From Draconibacterium mangrovi (GTDB taxonomy: Bacteria > Bacteroidota > Bacteroidia > Bacteroidales > Prolixibacteraceae): 64,000 bases of DNA. Below the pieces are notes generated by a model that made no database searches, was not told where the DNA came from, and saw only the letters and a list, made by a program, of their open reading frames with translations. The stretch covers positions 310,001-374,000 of the forward strand of contig NZ_JAAAGB010000002.1 of assembly GCF_010586825.1 (NCBI RefSeq). Direction: 5' to 3'. The translations under genes and the position numbers were made by a program. This document shows positions 46,263 to 55,910 of the stretch, piece after piece; the first letter of the stretch is position 1, and every line of letters begins with the position of its first letter.

Positions 46263-46514
46263 ATGGCAAAAGAAAATGGAAATACAGTTGAGAGGAAACG
46301 AAGGAGTATCGTAAAAACGATTTCGTGGCGCACCATCGGTACCATCGATACCATTCTGATCTCGTGGTTTGTGGTGGGCGATATAAATTTTGCGGTTACC
46401 ATTGGTGGTGTCGAGCTTTTTACCAAAATGACTTTATACTTTTTTCATGAGCGCGCCTGGAACAAAATCAGCTTCGGAAGGGTTAAACATACACCAATTG
46501 AATACGAAATATAA
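46263..46514 (+). CDS. DUF2061-family small membrane protein
   Basis: The product (83 aa from the ATG at 46263; a GTG at 46251 would add four residues) matches DUF2061 with RSIVKTISWRTIGTIDTI, SWFVVGDINFAVTIGGVE and KMTLYFFHERAWNKI. It has two short membrane segments. The family often travels with sulfate assimilation genes; its role is unknown. It is the first gene after the attenuator and lies 5 bp before the siroheme gene. Confidence 0.88.
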   Translation: MAKENGNTVERKRRSIVKTISWRTIGTIDTILISWFVVGDINFAVTIGGVELFTKMTLYFFHERAWNKISFGRVKHTPIEYEI

Positions 46515-46519
46515 ACAGT

Positions 46520-46972
46520 ATGGATGACAAGAATTTTTTACCAATTGCAATTGATATTGCCAACCAGAAAATACTGATAGTTGGTGGCGGAAAAAGTGCT
46601 TACAGCAAGCTAAAGATCTTGCAGCGCCACAACGCTGAAGTTGAGATACTGGCCATTGATGTATGCGATGAAATTAAAAACAGCGGGGTGAAATACATTG
46701 AAGCGCCGTATCATAAAAAATATTTAAAAGACTATTTAATGCTTTATTCCTGCTCGAACAACGAAGAGCTCGACCGGCAAATTGAAAAAGACTGTCGCGA
46801 AGAAAAGGTATTAGTTAATATTCATGATAAACCATCTCGCTGTCAGTTTGTTTCTCCTGCTATCTACCGACATGGAAATATTTCGGTGGCGGTGAGCTCG
46901 AATGGCGAGAATGTTTATGAATCGATTAGAATAAGAAATTTAATAAAAGATAAGTTGCAACTTGAAGATTGA
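46520..46972 (+). CDS. Precorrin-2 dehydrogenase (Met8/CysG N-terminal type)
   Basis: The product (150 aa) has the Rossmann start LPIAIDIANQKILIVGGGKS and the Met8 word NIHDKPSRCQFVSPAIYRHGN. This family oxidises precorrin-2 to sirohydrochlorin with NAD; in longer members it also inserts iron. The protein is short: the C-terminal dimerisation and chelatase part of about 60 residues is reduced. Iron insertion may therefore need another enzyme. CobA, encoded at the end of the same operon, supplies its substrate. The siroheme made is the CysI cofactor. Confidence 0.9.
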   Translation: MDDKNFLPIAIDIANQKILIVGGGKSAYSKLKILQRHNAEVEILAIDVCDEIKNSGVKYIEAPYHKKYLKDYLMLYSCSNNEELDRQIEKDCREEKVLVNIHDKPSRCQFVSPAIYRHGNISVAVSSNGENVYESIRIRNLIKDKLQLED

Positions 46973-47013
46973 GTTGGATACGTTCAATTCAATCTCTTAA
47001 TTAAAAATCAAAA

Positions 47014-48819
47014 ATGAGTTTAAAAGCAAATCCATTAAATGATGCACAGTTAAGTGCTTTAAGCCAGTTGGTTGAAGGCTTGAATAAAGAGCAGACTGTT
47101 TGGTTAAATGGTTATTTTGAGGGGCGATTGGCAGCCCTTGGAGGAGTTGAAGTGCCAGCTGCAGCAGGAACAACTGTAAGTGCAGCTGCTCCGGCACCAC
47201 AAAGTTCGATTAATCTTACCATTTTATATGGTACCGAAACCGGACACTCGCAGGGACTGGCCGAAAAATTAGGAGAGAAAGCTTCGTTTAAAGGAATTAA
47301 TGTCCAGGTTTTGAGTTTGTACGATTACAATTATAAAAAGCTGCACGAGGAAGACAATGTAGCGATAGTTGTTAGTACCCATGGCGAAGGCGATCCGCCG
47401 GATATGGCCGAAGATTTTTACAAATACGTCACCGGGCCGCGCGCGCCTCAACTCGAGGGAGTAAACTATTCGGTGCTGGCATTGGGTGATAAAACCTACA
47501 AACATTTTTGTAAAACCGGCGAAGAAATTGATGTGGCATTAAAAAACCTGGGTGGTTACCGAATTACGCCAGCCGTAAAATGCGATGTGGATTACGAGCA
47601 ACCATCAGAAATGTGGATGAACAACTTTCTGCTTAACCTGTCGGCTACTGAAACTCCGGAACCTGCCGCAGCAGGTGGATCAACAGCAACAGCAGGCGGT
47701 ATTGGAGAGGAGTTCTCAAAGTCAAATCCATATATGGCCACGGTATTAGAGAAAGTTCGGATTACCGGAAGCGATTCCGACAAGGAAGTGTACCATGTTG
47801 AACTTTCGCTTGAAGGATCAGGTCTGGAATACGAACCGGGCGATTCGTTGGGGATTTTCACCAAAAACCCTGAAGCTTTGGTAGAAGATATTCTGGCTTT
47901 TACGGGATTCGATCCGGAACAGAAAGTTGATGTTGGTGAAGACGAGATGAGCATAAAGGAGGCTTTGTCGCATCACCTTGAAATTACAATATTGACTTTT
48001 GATTTGCTGAACAAATACCAGGAGAAAACAAAGAATGCCGAACTGGCCAAATTGCTTGCCGACGATGAGGCACTGGATGAATATTTGTATGGCCACGATG
48101 TGCTCGACCTGCTGGAAGATTACCCTTTCGAGTGGAACGCGCGCAAACTGGTTGAGGTTTTACGTCCTATTCCGCCACGCTTGTATTCTATTTCATCAAG
48201 CATGGAAAGTGTGGGAGAGGAAGTTCACGTTACCGTTTCGGTTGTGCGTTACGAGCGTAAAAACCGCAAACGCAATGGAGCATGTTCGTCTCACCTTGCC
48301 GATAGCATTGAAATTGATGAGCAAATACCGATTTACATCGACAAAAATCCATCGTTTAAATTGCCGGCCAACGGATCAAAAATTATCATGGTTGGCGCCG
48401 GAACCGGTGTAGCACCGTATCGCGCTTTTATGCAGCATCGCGAGAGTATGGGCATTAAAGGAGAGTCGTGGTTGTTTTTTGGCGACCGTCGTTTTAGCTC
48501 CGATTTCCTGTACCAAACCGAGTGGCAAAAGCTATTAAAGAATGAAATACTAACCAAAATAGATGTGGCTTTTAGTCGCGACCAGGAAGAAAAAGTTTAT
48601 GTGCAGCATAAGCTAAAAGAGCAGCAAAAGGAAGTGTTCGACTGGCTGGAAAACGGTGCCCACTTGTATTTGTGTGGCGATATGAAATACATGGCCAAAG
48701 ATGTAAACAAGGCTTTGCTTGATATCATTCAAACTCAGGGTGGAATCAGTGAGGAACAAGCCGAAAAATATGTGAAAAATTTGAAACGTGAAAAGCGTTT
48801 CCAAACCGATGTTTATTAG
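47014..48819 (+). CDS. cysJ: Sulfite reductase flavoprotein subunit (CysJ)
   Basis: The product (601 aa) passes electrons from NADPH via FAD and FMN to CysI. The flavodoxin domain begins at about 68 (NLTILYGTETGHSQGLAEKL) and has STHGEGDPPDMAEDFY. The FAD domain has RLYSISSSMESVGEEVH, and the NADPH part has MVGAGTGVAPYRAFMQHR, LFFGDRR and YLCGDMKYMAKDV. It ends in ERFQTDVY-like KRFQTDVY. The order cysJ-cysI matches the assimilatory NADPH-sulfite reductase. The first 60 residues are a variable N-terminal region. Confidence 0.95.
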   Translation: MSLKANPLNDAQLSALSQLVEGLNKEQTVWLNGYFEGRLAALGGVEVPAAAGTTVSAAAPAPQSSINLTILYGTETGHSQGLAEKLGEKASFKGINVQVLSLYDYNYKKLHEEDNVAIVVSTHGEGDPPDMAEDFYKYVTGPRAPQLEGVNYSVLALGDKTYKHFCKTGEEIDVALKNLGGYRITPAVKCDVDYEQPSEMWMNNFLLNLSATETPEPAAAGGSTATAGGIGEEFSKSNPYMATVLEKVRITGSDSDKEVYHVELSLEGSGLEYEPGDSLGIFTKNPEALVEDILAFTGFDPEQKVDVGEDEMSIKEALSHHLEITILTFDLLNKYQEKTKNAELAKLLADDEALDEYLYGHDVLDLLEDYPFEWNARKLVEVLRPIPPRLYSISSSMESVGEEVHVTVSVVRYERKNRKRNGACSSHLADSIEIDEQIPIYIDKNPSFKLPANGSKIIMVGAGTGVAPYRAFMQHRESMGIKGESWLFFGDRRFSSDFLYQTEWQKLLKNEILTKIDVAFSRDQEEKVYVQHKLKEQQKEVFDWLENGAHLYLCGDMKYMAKDVNKALLDIIQTQGGISEEQAEKYVKNLKREKRFQTDVY

Positions 48820-48870
48820 TGAGACTCAACTTCTAAAAGTGTAACGCATTAAAAGTTATTAGTCGACCTA

Positions 48871-48946
48871 ATCCCGAGAATAAAGTTCATCGGGATAAAT
48901 AAAAATAGCAGGAGCGACTGCAACTACCTTCATGTAGTTGCTCCTG
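48871..48946 (+). promoter_or_regulatory. Two hairpins in the cysJ-cysI gap
   Basis: ATCCCGA (48871-48877) pairs with TCGGGAT (48890-48896). A stronger, bulged hairpin pairs GCAACTAC (48920-48927) with GTAGTTGC (48934-48941), closed by CAGGAG (48909-48914) and CTCCTG (48941-48946). The leader ACTATAACCCAAAAATT then leads straight into the cysI ATG. They may stop decay or set translation; there is no T-run. Confidence 0.5.
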
Positions 48947-48965
48947 AAACTATAACCCAAAAATT

Positions 48966-50666
48966 ATGAGTGAAAATATTAACTGGCAGGAGCTTTCAGA
49001 AGTTGAAAAGCTCAAATACGATAGTAACTATTTACGGGGAACCTTAACCGAAAGTCTGGCCGATCCGATTACCGGGGCCATATCGGATGGAGATACGCAA
49101 ATCTCGAAATTCCATGGTATTTATCAGCAGTGGGATCGCGATATTGACAAAGAGCGAAAACGGCAAAAACTGGAACCTGCCTTTTCATTTTTGATACGGT
49201 TGCGTATGCCCGGCGGAAGATTTACGCCAGGGCAATGGCTGGCAATGGATGAGTTGTCGGAAAAATATGCCAATGGTACATTGAAATTGACAACAAGGCA
49301 AACATTTCAGTTGCACGGTGTACTGAAGCGCAATCTGAAGGCCACCATTAAAGAAATGAACGACCATTTGATGGACACCATAGCTGCGTGTGGCGATGTA
49401 AACCGTAACGTAATGAGCCATGCCAATCCGGCGCAGTCATCGTTTCATGCTGAAGTGATTGAGACAGCTAAAAATATCAGCGAGCATCTTTTGCCCAAAA
49501 CAGGTGCTTACCACGAAATCTGGCTGGATAAAAAACTTGTGGCCGACAGTAAAGAGGAAGTGGAACCCTTGTACGGAAACCGTTACCTGCCGCGAAAATT
49601 TAAAATCGGGATTGTAATTCCACCACATAATGATTGTGATGTTTTTTCGCAGGATTTGGGTTTTATTGCCATTGTTGAAAACGACAAAATTGTTGGGTAT
49701 AATGTTGCTGTTGGCGGTGGTTTGGGAACTACTTTCGGGAAACCCGAAACTTATCCGAGAACCGGAACTGTAATTGGTTTTTGTACCCCAGGTCAAATTA
49801 TTGATGTTGCAGAGAAAGTGGTGCTGGTACAGCGTGATAACGGTAATCGAAAAGACCGGAAACAGGCCCGTTTAAAATACACCATCGACCGAATGGGTGT
49901 AGAGGAGTTCGTTGCAGAACTGACAAAGTACCTGGGGTATGAACTGGAGCCGGAACGCGAATATGTTTTAGACCGAAACGGAGATGATTTTGGCTGGATA
50001 AAAGGCAGCGACAAAAAGTGGCATCTCACTTATTTTGTAGAAGGCGGCCGCGTGCTTGACCGGGGAGAATACAAACTGAAAACCGCTCTTCGTGAGATAT
50101 CAAAAGTGATCGACGGTGATATTATCTTAACCGGAAATCAGAACCTGATCATTTCGGGAATGAGCACAAAAGTGAAAAACCAGGTGGATGCCTTACTAAA
50201 AACTTATGGCGTGTCTCCTGAAGATATTTCCGGCTTGCGAAAAAATTCAATTGCCTGTGTTGCTTTGCCAACATGCCCGCTGGCATTTGCTGAAGCCGAA
50301 CGTTATCTGCCTGATTTGGTATCGAAAATTGAAACAATACTGAATGAACACGAGCTGGGCAAAGAAGAGATTGTAATTCGTATGACCGGCTGCCCCAATG
50401 GTTGCGGGCGTCCTTATCTGGCCGAAATTGGCCTGATCGGTAAATCGCCGGGTTACTACAATTTATACCTTGGTGGAAGTTTTAACGGATCGCGTTTGAA
50501 TACGCTCTACAAACAAACCATCAACGAGGAAGGGATACTGAACGAGCTACGTCCGATTATTGCTGATTTTGCAGCAAACCGTGAGGATGGAGAGCATTTT
50601 GGCGACTTTGTTATCCGCAATAATTATGTGGAGGAAATTAAAGAAGGCAAGTATTTTAAGCACTAA
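48966..50666 (+). CDS. cysI: Assimilatory sulfite reductase hemoprotein subunit (CysI)
   Basis: The product (566 aa) reduces sulfite to sulfide with six electrons at a coupled siroheme and 4Fe-4S centre. The cluster ligands are Cys431 and Cys437 (CVALPTCPLAFAE) and Cys476 and Cys480 (MTGCPNGCGRP). The half-repeat sulfite-binding words are KLTTRQTFQLHGV and GDVNRNVMSHANP. With cysJ before it, this is the NADPH-dependent form rather than a ferredoxin-linked nitrite reductase. Its siroheme comes from the two other enzymes of the operon. Confidence 0.95.
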   Translation: MSENINWQELSEVEKLKYDSNYLRGTLTESLADPITGAISDGDTQISKFHGIYQQWDRDIDKERKRQKLEPAFSFLIRLRMPGGRFTPGQWLAMDELSEKYANGTLKLTTRQTFQLHGVLKRNLKATIKEMNDHLMDTIAACGDVNRNVMSHANPAQSSFHAEVIETAKNISEHLLPKTGAYHEIWLDKKLVADSKEEVEPLYGNRYLPRKFKIGIVIPPHNDCDVFSQDLGFIAIVENDKIVGYNVAVGGGLGTTFGKPETYPRTGTVIGFCTPGQIIDVAEKVVLVQRDNGNRKDRKQARLKYTIDRMGVEEFVAELTKYLGYELEPEREYVLDRNGDDFGWIKGSDKKWHLTYFVEGGRVLDRGEYKLKTALREISKVIDGDIILTGNQNLIISGMSTKVKNQVDALLKTYGVSPEDISGLRKNSIACVALPTCPLAFAEAERYLPDLVSKIETILNEHELGKEEIVIRMTGCPNGCGRPYLAEIGLIGKSPGYYNLYLGGSFNGSRLNTLYKQTINEEGILNELRPIIADFAANREDGEHFGDFVIRNNYVEEIKEGKYFKH

Positions 50667-50712
50667 TTCCATTAGTAACAGGTAGAAATCAAAACTTAAA
50701 AAGCAAACAAAC

Positions 50713-51552
50713 ATGAGAACAACAGTATCGATATTAGGTTGTGGATGGCTTGGAACAGCGTTGGGAAGATCATTGCTCCGAAAAGGCTGGAAAGTTAAAG
50801 GTTCGGTGGCGTCAACGCAAAGTTACAACCGGCTTGAGGTGAGTGGAATTAGTGCATTTTATGTGAAAGCCAAAGCGCAATCGCTGACGGTGGATTACAA
50901 TAGTTTTTTCAATACCGATGTGCTTATTATCAGCATTCCGCCAACGCGAACAGATTGTGTGGAGGACTCATACCCAAAAAAAATTGAGCAGGTGATTGCC
51001 AAAGTTGAGGAGTTGAACATTAAAAAAGTTCTTTTTATTTCTTCAACGTCGGTGTACGAATCGAAAAATGCAGAAGTAAAAGAAGGTGATGAGGGAACGC
51101 CGGAAAAAGCCAGTGGGCGAGCTTTGTTAAAAGCGGAAAAACTGTTGCTGAATAATCCGGCATTTCAAACTACTGTAATTCGTTTTGGCGGTTTGATCGG
51201 ATACGACCGCAATCCGGCACGTTTTGTACAAGGCAAAAATACACCGGTTTTTGATGCACCTGTAAATTTGATTCACCGCGACGATTGCATAAATATCATC
51301 ACTCAAATTATTGAAAAAGATATTTGGGGCGAGGTGTTCAATGCATCGAGCCCTGAGCATCCCGGACGAAATGAGTTTTATGCAAAAGCTGCAAAAATCA
51401 GTGATCTGCCAATTCCGGTGTTTTCAAAAGACAAAGGAAGTTACAAGGTGATTAACAGCGATAAACTTATTGAGGCGTTGGATTATAAGTTTGTATATCA
51501 AAGTCCGATGGACTACTTAAAAGAAGTGGAAGAGTGGGCCTACAGAATTTAG
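50713..51552 (+). CDS. Atypical SDR-family NAD(P)-dependent protein
   Basis: The product (279 aa) has a Rossmann start ILGCGWLGTALGRSLLRKGW, which is the GxGWLG type of YeeZ-like atypical SDRs, followed by LFISSTSVYES, where SDR epimerases have their Ser/Thr and Tyr. The usual YxxxK is not clear (the nearest is ASGRALLKAE). It is 46 bp after cysI and 2 bp before cobA, so it belongs to the operon. Its role in sulfur or siroheme metabolism is unknown. Confidence 0.78.
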   Translation: MRTTVSILGCGWLGTALGRSLLRKGWKVKGSVASTQSYNRLEVSGISAFYVKAKAQSLTVDYNSFFNTDVLIISIPPTRTDCVEDSYPKKIEQVIAKVEELNIKKVLFISSTSVYESKNAEVKEGDEGTPEKASGRALLKAEKLLLNNPAFQTTVIRFGGLIGYDRNPARFVQGKNTPVFDAPVNLIHRDDCINIITQIIEKDIWGEVFNASSPEHPGRNEFYAKAAKISDLPIPVFSKDKGSYKVINSDKLIEALDYKFVYQSPMDYLKEVEEWAYRI

Positions 51553-51554
51553 AT

Positions 51555-52280
51555 ATGGAACAGTTGGGAAAAGTTTATATTGTAGGAGCGGGCCCCGGAC
51601 CGGCAGATTTACTCACTGTGAAAGCGCACAATTGTATTAAAGAGGCAGATGTGATTTTATACGATGCCTTGATTTCGCGCGATGTTCGGGCGCTTTTCCC
51701 GGAGAATGCAGAACTTATTTTTGTGGGTAAACGTGCCGGCGATGGCGTTGATGTAACGGAGCGGCAAAACTCCATCCACCACAAAATTGAAAAGCACGCA
51801 AAACAGGGGAAAGTGGTGGTGCGTGTGAAATCGGGAGATCCGATGATTTTTAGCCGGGGAGCGGAAGAAACCTCGTATCTGCAGGAAAAAAATATCCCTT
51901 TTGAAGTGGTGCCGGGTATTTCGGCGTTTAATGCGGCATCGGCGGAATTTGGTATTCCGTTAACCGACCGGCGGGGAAGCAACTCGCTGCACCTGCTTTC
52001 AGGACGCGATGTGGCTGGGAAATTGCTCAGCGTAAAACAGTTGGTAAGTATTCTGGAAAACCGCGGGACCGCTGTGATTTACATGGGCACGAAAGTACTG
52101 GAGGAAATTTACGAGGCGCTGGATGTCTTTCACCGCGAATGTATTCAGACTACAATCGTTTCACGTTCCGGCCGGTGGGATGCACAAAAGTTTAAAGGGA
52201 CATTGCAGGAGATGGTTTCTTTGAATAGCGAAACACCTGTAAAAACGCCGGCTTTGATTTATTTACGAATGGAATGTTGA
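51555..52280 (+). CDS. cobA: Uroporphyrinogen-III C-methyltransferase
   Basis: The product (241 aa from the ATG at 51555) methylates uroporphyrinogen III twice with SAM to give precorrin-2. Signatures are VYIVGAGPGPADLLTVKA, DALISRDVR, FVGKRAGD, the VRVKSGDPMIFSRGAEE SAM site, and VVPGISAFNAASAEFGIPLTDR. It is a single-domain enzyme; the dehydrogenase part of CysG is encoded separately at the front of the operon. The longer frame from 51534 overlaps the previous gene and is less likely. The gene ends the operon. Confidence 0.95.
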   Translation: MEQLGKVYIVGAGPGPADLLTVKAHNCIKEADVILYDALISRDVRALFPENAELIFVGKRAGDGVDVTERQNSIHHKIEKHAKQGKVVVRVKSGDPMIFSRGAEETSYLQEKNIPFEVVPGISAFNAASAEFGIPLTDRRGSNSLHLLSGRDVAGKLLSVKQLVSILENRGTAVIYMGTKVLEEIYEALDVFHRECIQTTIVSRSGRWDAQKFKGTLQEMVSLNSETPVKTPALIYLRMEC

Positions 52281-52831
52281 TATAGCAATTTAATGTTCGT
52301 TGCTGTTTTGCAGTACTCAAAAAACTTCGTGGCCAGATTATTTTCGTTTCTTTTGTCTTCATGCCAGACGGGCAGTTCCTTTTCCAGTCGATGAAAAGGA
52401 ACCAAAAATCTTGTCAAAAAATAACCTTTGCGTTTTTTCAATGTTGTAGGTTAGCCCGACTGACGGATTTTTGACGAGCCCGCACCAGTTTCATTACTCT
52501 GTAGGTTTAGGGAGAACTAGAATTGCAGCGCCACCTATTATTTGTAGAAATATATTGAATTTTAAAAAGGCGTTTCATTAGTGGAACGGCCTCTTTTGGT
52601 CTTTGTCAGGAGGTGAAATGAAACCTTAATGAGAGCGGGAAGCTCCGAAGAATTGAGGAGATCACCCGTCCGAATTTAGGTTTTATGAAACGGAGGATAA
52701 AGATCAAAAGCAGCCTTGATTTTTTTGCTTCGTTTTTGCATTAAGGCAAAAATGAAGGCCTCCGGCAGGAGATTTAAACTTTTATGGGTTTCAAAAGATA
52801 GTTTGGCAAATGGCAAATTGATAAGCTACTG
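52281..52831. other. Intergenic region with hairpins and repeat-like words
   Basis: These 551 bp hold no gene. A perfect 10-bp hairpin pairs GTTCCTTTTC with GAAAAGGAAC (52374-52401). A terminator-like structure pairs AAAGGC-GTTTC with GGAACGGCCTCTTT (52564-52596) and would end the cys operon. Between 52715 and 52770 a stretch with CTTGATTTTTTTGCTTCG resembles short interspersed elements common in Bacteroidota intergenic DNA. Confidence 0.45.
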
Positions 52832-53284
52832 TTAAGCGTAAATCGATAACAACGAAATAGCAATTAGCACAACTGAAACAGAATAGTAAACGAGGATTTT
52901 TATAAACCGGCTACGACTCTGCCTGGTCAGGAATGAAGATATTAACCCGAGGTTGGCAATAAAAAGAGCGAACAACATAAGAACAATGTGTTCTACGGGC
53001 CACAATCTTTTGGCAACCATATTATTGCTTTCGTCGGGGATGTACTGAAAATCGAAACCTGATCCCAGATTCGTAAACATTATCAGCCCTAAAATAAGTT
53101 GCAGATACAAGGCCACAATAAAAGCAATGGCAACATACTTGTCGGTTTTGGCGTAGGGCAGGTGGTTTTTTATTCCACGAACCGAGCGGTAAATCAACGT
53201 AACCGCCAAAAGTAAAAATGATACACTAACAATGTCGTGTATTATTTTTACTACGTCGGATGTGATTATTGCGCTCAGATTCAT
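52832..53284 (-). CDS. Four-helix membrane protein of unknown function
   Basis: The product (150 aa) has four predicted membrane helices (about 15-32, 47-68, 93-115, 128-149). His and polar residues inside the helices (DVVKIIHDIVS, PVEHIVLM) could bind a heme or quinone, as in small cytochrome b-like proteins, but this is only a possibility. It is downstream of hemE on the same strand, 138 bp away, and may be part of the heme operon. Confidence 0.6.
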   Translation of the reverse strand: MNLSAIITSDVVKIIHDIVSVSFLLLAVTLIYRSVRGIKNHLPYAKTDKYVAIAFIVALYLQLILGLIMFTNLGSGFDFQYIPDESNNMVAKRLWPVEHIVLMLFALFIANLGLISSFLTRQSRSRFIKILVYYSVSVVLIAISLLSIYA

Positions 53285-53392
53285 AATTTTCAGTATTCAG
53301 TCTCAGTTTGCAGTCTCAGTTTTAATTTCGCAGACTCTTTGTTTTGTATCCAGTTTCCGGTTTTCATTAGCGGAGTTTTCTTATCCTTCGCC

Positions 53393-53424
53393 AATCGAAA
53401 ATCGTTAATCTTCATTCTCAAATC
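53393..53424. repeat. Dispersed intergenic repeat, third copy
   Basis: The inverse complement of this stretch (GATTTGAGAATGAAGATTAA and on) matches the two copies at 495-530 and 612-647. It touches the hemE stop codon, as the others lie after dnaB. Confidence 0.45.
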
Positions 53425-54454
53425 AACCGTTCCAGTTTGCACTTTTGATCCAGTCGACAACGAATTTAGCATTTTCAACCGGAATGCCGGGAACAAATCC
53501 ATGACCTACGTTAAAAATCCATTTGTCTTCTTTTGCTCCAAACGAAAGGTATTCCTGCAATTTTGTTTCAATCACTTCCTGGTTGGCAAACAGAATACGT
53601 GGATCTAAATTTCCCTGAATTCCCATGTCTGCCGGGATCATTTCGCGTGCTTCTTTAATTGGTACCTGCCAGTCGACACTGATAAAGTCGGCATCGCCGG
53701 GTTGCAACTGTTTTAAACCGGTTCCCAAACCTTTTGGTAAGAAAATGGTTGGCGTACCAGTTTCCATTACTGCTGCCGATATTTTTCGTACAAACGGCAT
53801 AATCAATTCCATATATAAATCTGCAGGGATAAGTCCTGCGTGCGTTTCAAAAATCTGAAAAGCAGCAATGCCATGTTTTACCTGGTTTAATGCGTACTCA
53901 ATCGACAAATCGGTAATGGCAGCTAACAGTTGTTTTGCCAGCTTTTTGTCTTTATACAACAGCGAAACCGCATCCGGGAAAGTGTGGTTTGTTCCCAATC
54001 CCTGCACCATGTAACAAAGCGTTGTAAATGGCGCACCGCAAAAACCAATCAGCGGGAAATCCGCCGGTTTGGTTTCCTGTATTTTGTCGATAACATCATA
54101 AATGTATTCCAGTTTTGTGGCGTCCGGATTGATAAGTGACATCGGATCGTCAAGGTCTTTTAAAGCCGTGGCAAAACGTGGCCCTGAATCGGTAAATGTC
54201 AATTCCATTCCCATCGCCTCGGGAATTACAAGAATATCGGAAAAAAGAATAGCTGCGTCAACGCCCAAATCGTAAACCGGGAGCAGCGTAACTTTGGCTG
54301 CCAGTTCCGGATCGCGCATCAGTTCTTTAAAGCTATACTGTTTCCGCATTTCAAGGTACGACGGCAAAACTCTTCCCGCCTGACGCATAAACCACACCGG
54401 TGGCCGTTCCGTTTTTTGCCCTTCAAGTGTTTTTATAAATATTCCTTTTTCCAT
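53423..54454 (-). CDS. hemE: Uroporphyrinogen decarboxylase
   Basis: The product (343 aa) removes four carboxyl groups from uroporphyrinogen III to give coproporphyrinogen III. It has the N-terminal signature PPVWFMRQAGRVLPSYLEMR, the GFCGAPFTTLCYM stretch, and the C-terminal NVGHGFVPGIPVENA. It commits tetrapyrroles to heme, against the siroheme branch encoded by the opposite operon. It lies 160 bp after hemL on the same strand. Confidence 0.96.
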   Translation of the reverse strand: MEKGIFIKTLEGQKTERPPVWFMRQAGRVLPSYLEMRKQYSFKELMRDPELAAKVTLLPVYDLGVDAAILFSDILVIPEAMGMELTFTDSGPRFATALKDLDDPMSLINPDATKLEYIYDVIDKIQETKPADFPLIGFCGAPFTTLCYMVQGLGTNHTFPDAVSLLYKDKKLAKQLLAAITDLSIEYALNQVKHGIAAFQIFETHAGLIPADLYMELIMPFVRKISAAVMETGTPTIFLPKGLGTGLKQLQPGDADFISVDWQVPIKEAREMIPADMGIQGNLDPRILFANQEVIETKLQEYLSFGAKEDKWIFNVGHGFVPGIPVENAKFVVDWIKSANWNG

Positions 54455-54614
54455 CTATTTTGGTATTTCTTTCTTATCAACAAAATTTGTGTAACTATCT
54501 GCAAAATATATCCAACTGGTTTCTGATTGAAATGATTGAATGGATTGACGAGATTGAGTTAATCCGCATCAATCTACAATCAATCTTTAATCGATCTTCT
54601 TTCAATCTCTCTTC

Positions 54615-55907
54615 CTAAGCTAATTGTTTTAAGGCGTTTAAATTGGCGTTGATGATGTTGTCGATATCTTTATCGGTGTGTGCGTACGAAACAAACAAAC
54701 ATTCAAACTGCGACGGCGCAATGTACATACCGCTCTCCAATGACATTTTGAAATATTCTGCATAACGTGCAGTATCTGCACTCATTGCTTCCTCATATGA
54801 GCTCACTTTTTCTTCGTTAGTGAAGAACAAGGTCATCATCGATCCAACACGGTTCAACACTGCTTTGATACCTGTTTCTTTCAGGTTGTTGCGAATTCCT
54901 TCTTCCAGCTTTTTAGCTTTCCGCTCCAATTCCGGGTAGAAGTCGGCAGTGTTCAGGATCAGTTTCAACATGGTGCTTCCGGCTGCCATCGCCAATGGAT
55001 TTCCCGACAAAGTTCCTGCCTGGTATATTGGACCGTTTGGCGCCAGTTGATCCATAATTTCTTTTTTACCACCGTAAGCGCCAACCGGCAAACCTCCGCC
55101 AATGATTTTTCCCAGAGTGGTAATATCGGGCATTACGTTAAAGTATTCCTGTGCACCTCCTTTTGCCAAACGGAAACCGGTGATCACCTCGTCAAAAATA
55201 AGCAGTGCGCCATTTTTAGTGGCAATTTCGCGCAGTCCCTCCAAAAATCCTTTTTCAGGAAGAACAACACCCATGTTTCCGGCAACCGGTTCAACAATAA
55301 TTGCAGCAATATTTTCTCCGTCTTCAGCGAATAGTTGTTCTACTGAAGCCAGATCGTTATAATTGGCCAGCAAGGTATCTTTTGCATTTCCGGCAGTTAC
55401 GCCCGGACTATCAGGTAATCCCAGAGTGATAGCTCCTGAGCCGGCTTTGATCAGAAAACTGTCTCCGTGACCGTGGTAATTACCCACAAACTTTACAATT
55501 TTCTCGCGGCCTGTGTAACCACGTGCCAAACGAATGGCGCTCATTGTGGCTTCAGTTCCCGAGTTCACCATACGCACTTTTTCTATCGATGGCACCATCT
55601 CAACGATTAGCTCTGCCATTTCTGTTTCGTACAAGGTAGGAGCACCGTAACTGGTTCCTTTTTGTGCGGCTTCATTAATGGCTGAAACAATTTCAGGGTG
55701 TGCATGACCAAAAATCAGTGGCCCCCACGACGATACAAAATCAGTGTATTGGTTTCCGTCCAGATCAACAACTGTTGATCCATTGGCACAGTCGATAAAA
55801 ACCGGATTTAGATTAACACTTTTAAAAGCCCTAACCGGAGAATTTACGCCTCCCGGAATACTTTGCTGAGCTTGCTGAAATGCTTCTATACTTTTTGAAA
55901 ACTGCAT
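54615..55907 (-). CDS. hemL: Glutamate-1-semialdehyde 2,1-aminomutase
   Basis: The product (430 aa) is a PLP enzyme that converts glutamate-1-semialdehyde to 5-aminolevulinate. It has [52 protein letters not shown] and the PLP lysine in [13 protein letters not shown]. It is the second step of the C5 route after HemA. It lies 3 bp after hemB. Confidence 0.96.
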   Translation of the reverse strand: MQFSKSIEAFQQAQQSIPGGVNSPVRAFKSVNLNPVFIDCANGSTVVDLDGNQYTDFVSSWGPLIFGHAHPEIVSAINEAAQKGTSYGAPTLYETEMAELIVEMVPSIEKVRMVNSGTEATMSAIRLARGYTGREKIVKFVGNYHGHGDSFLIKAGSGAITLGLPDSPGVTAGNAKDTLLANYNDLASVEQLFAEDGENIAAIIVEPVAGNMGVVLPEKGFLEGLREIATKNGALLIFDEVITGFRLAKGGAQEYFNVMPDITTLGKIIGGGLPVGAYGGKKEIMDQLAPNGPIYQAGTLSGNPLAMAAGSTMLKLILNTADFYPELERKAKKLEEGIRNNLKETGIKAVLNRVGSMMTLFFTNEEKVSSYEEAMSADTARYAEYFKMSLESGMYIAPSQFECLFVSYAHTDKDIDNIINANLNALKQLA

Positions 55908-55910
55908 GTT

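Noticed and set aside
52281-52831. Insertion sequence remnant or small gene
   Set aside because: No transposase fragment, target duplication or convincing reading frame was found; only hairpins and repeat-like words.
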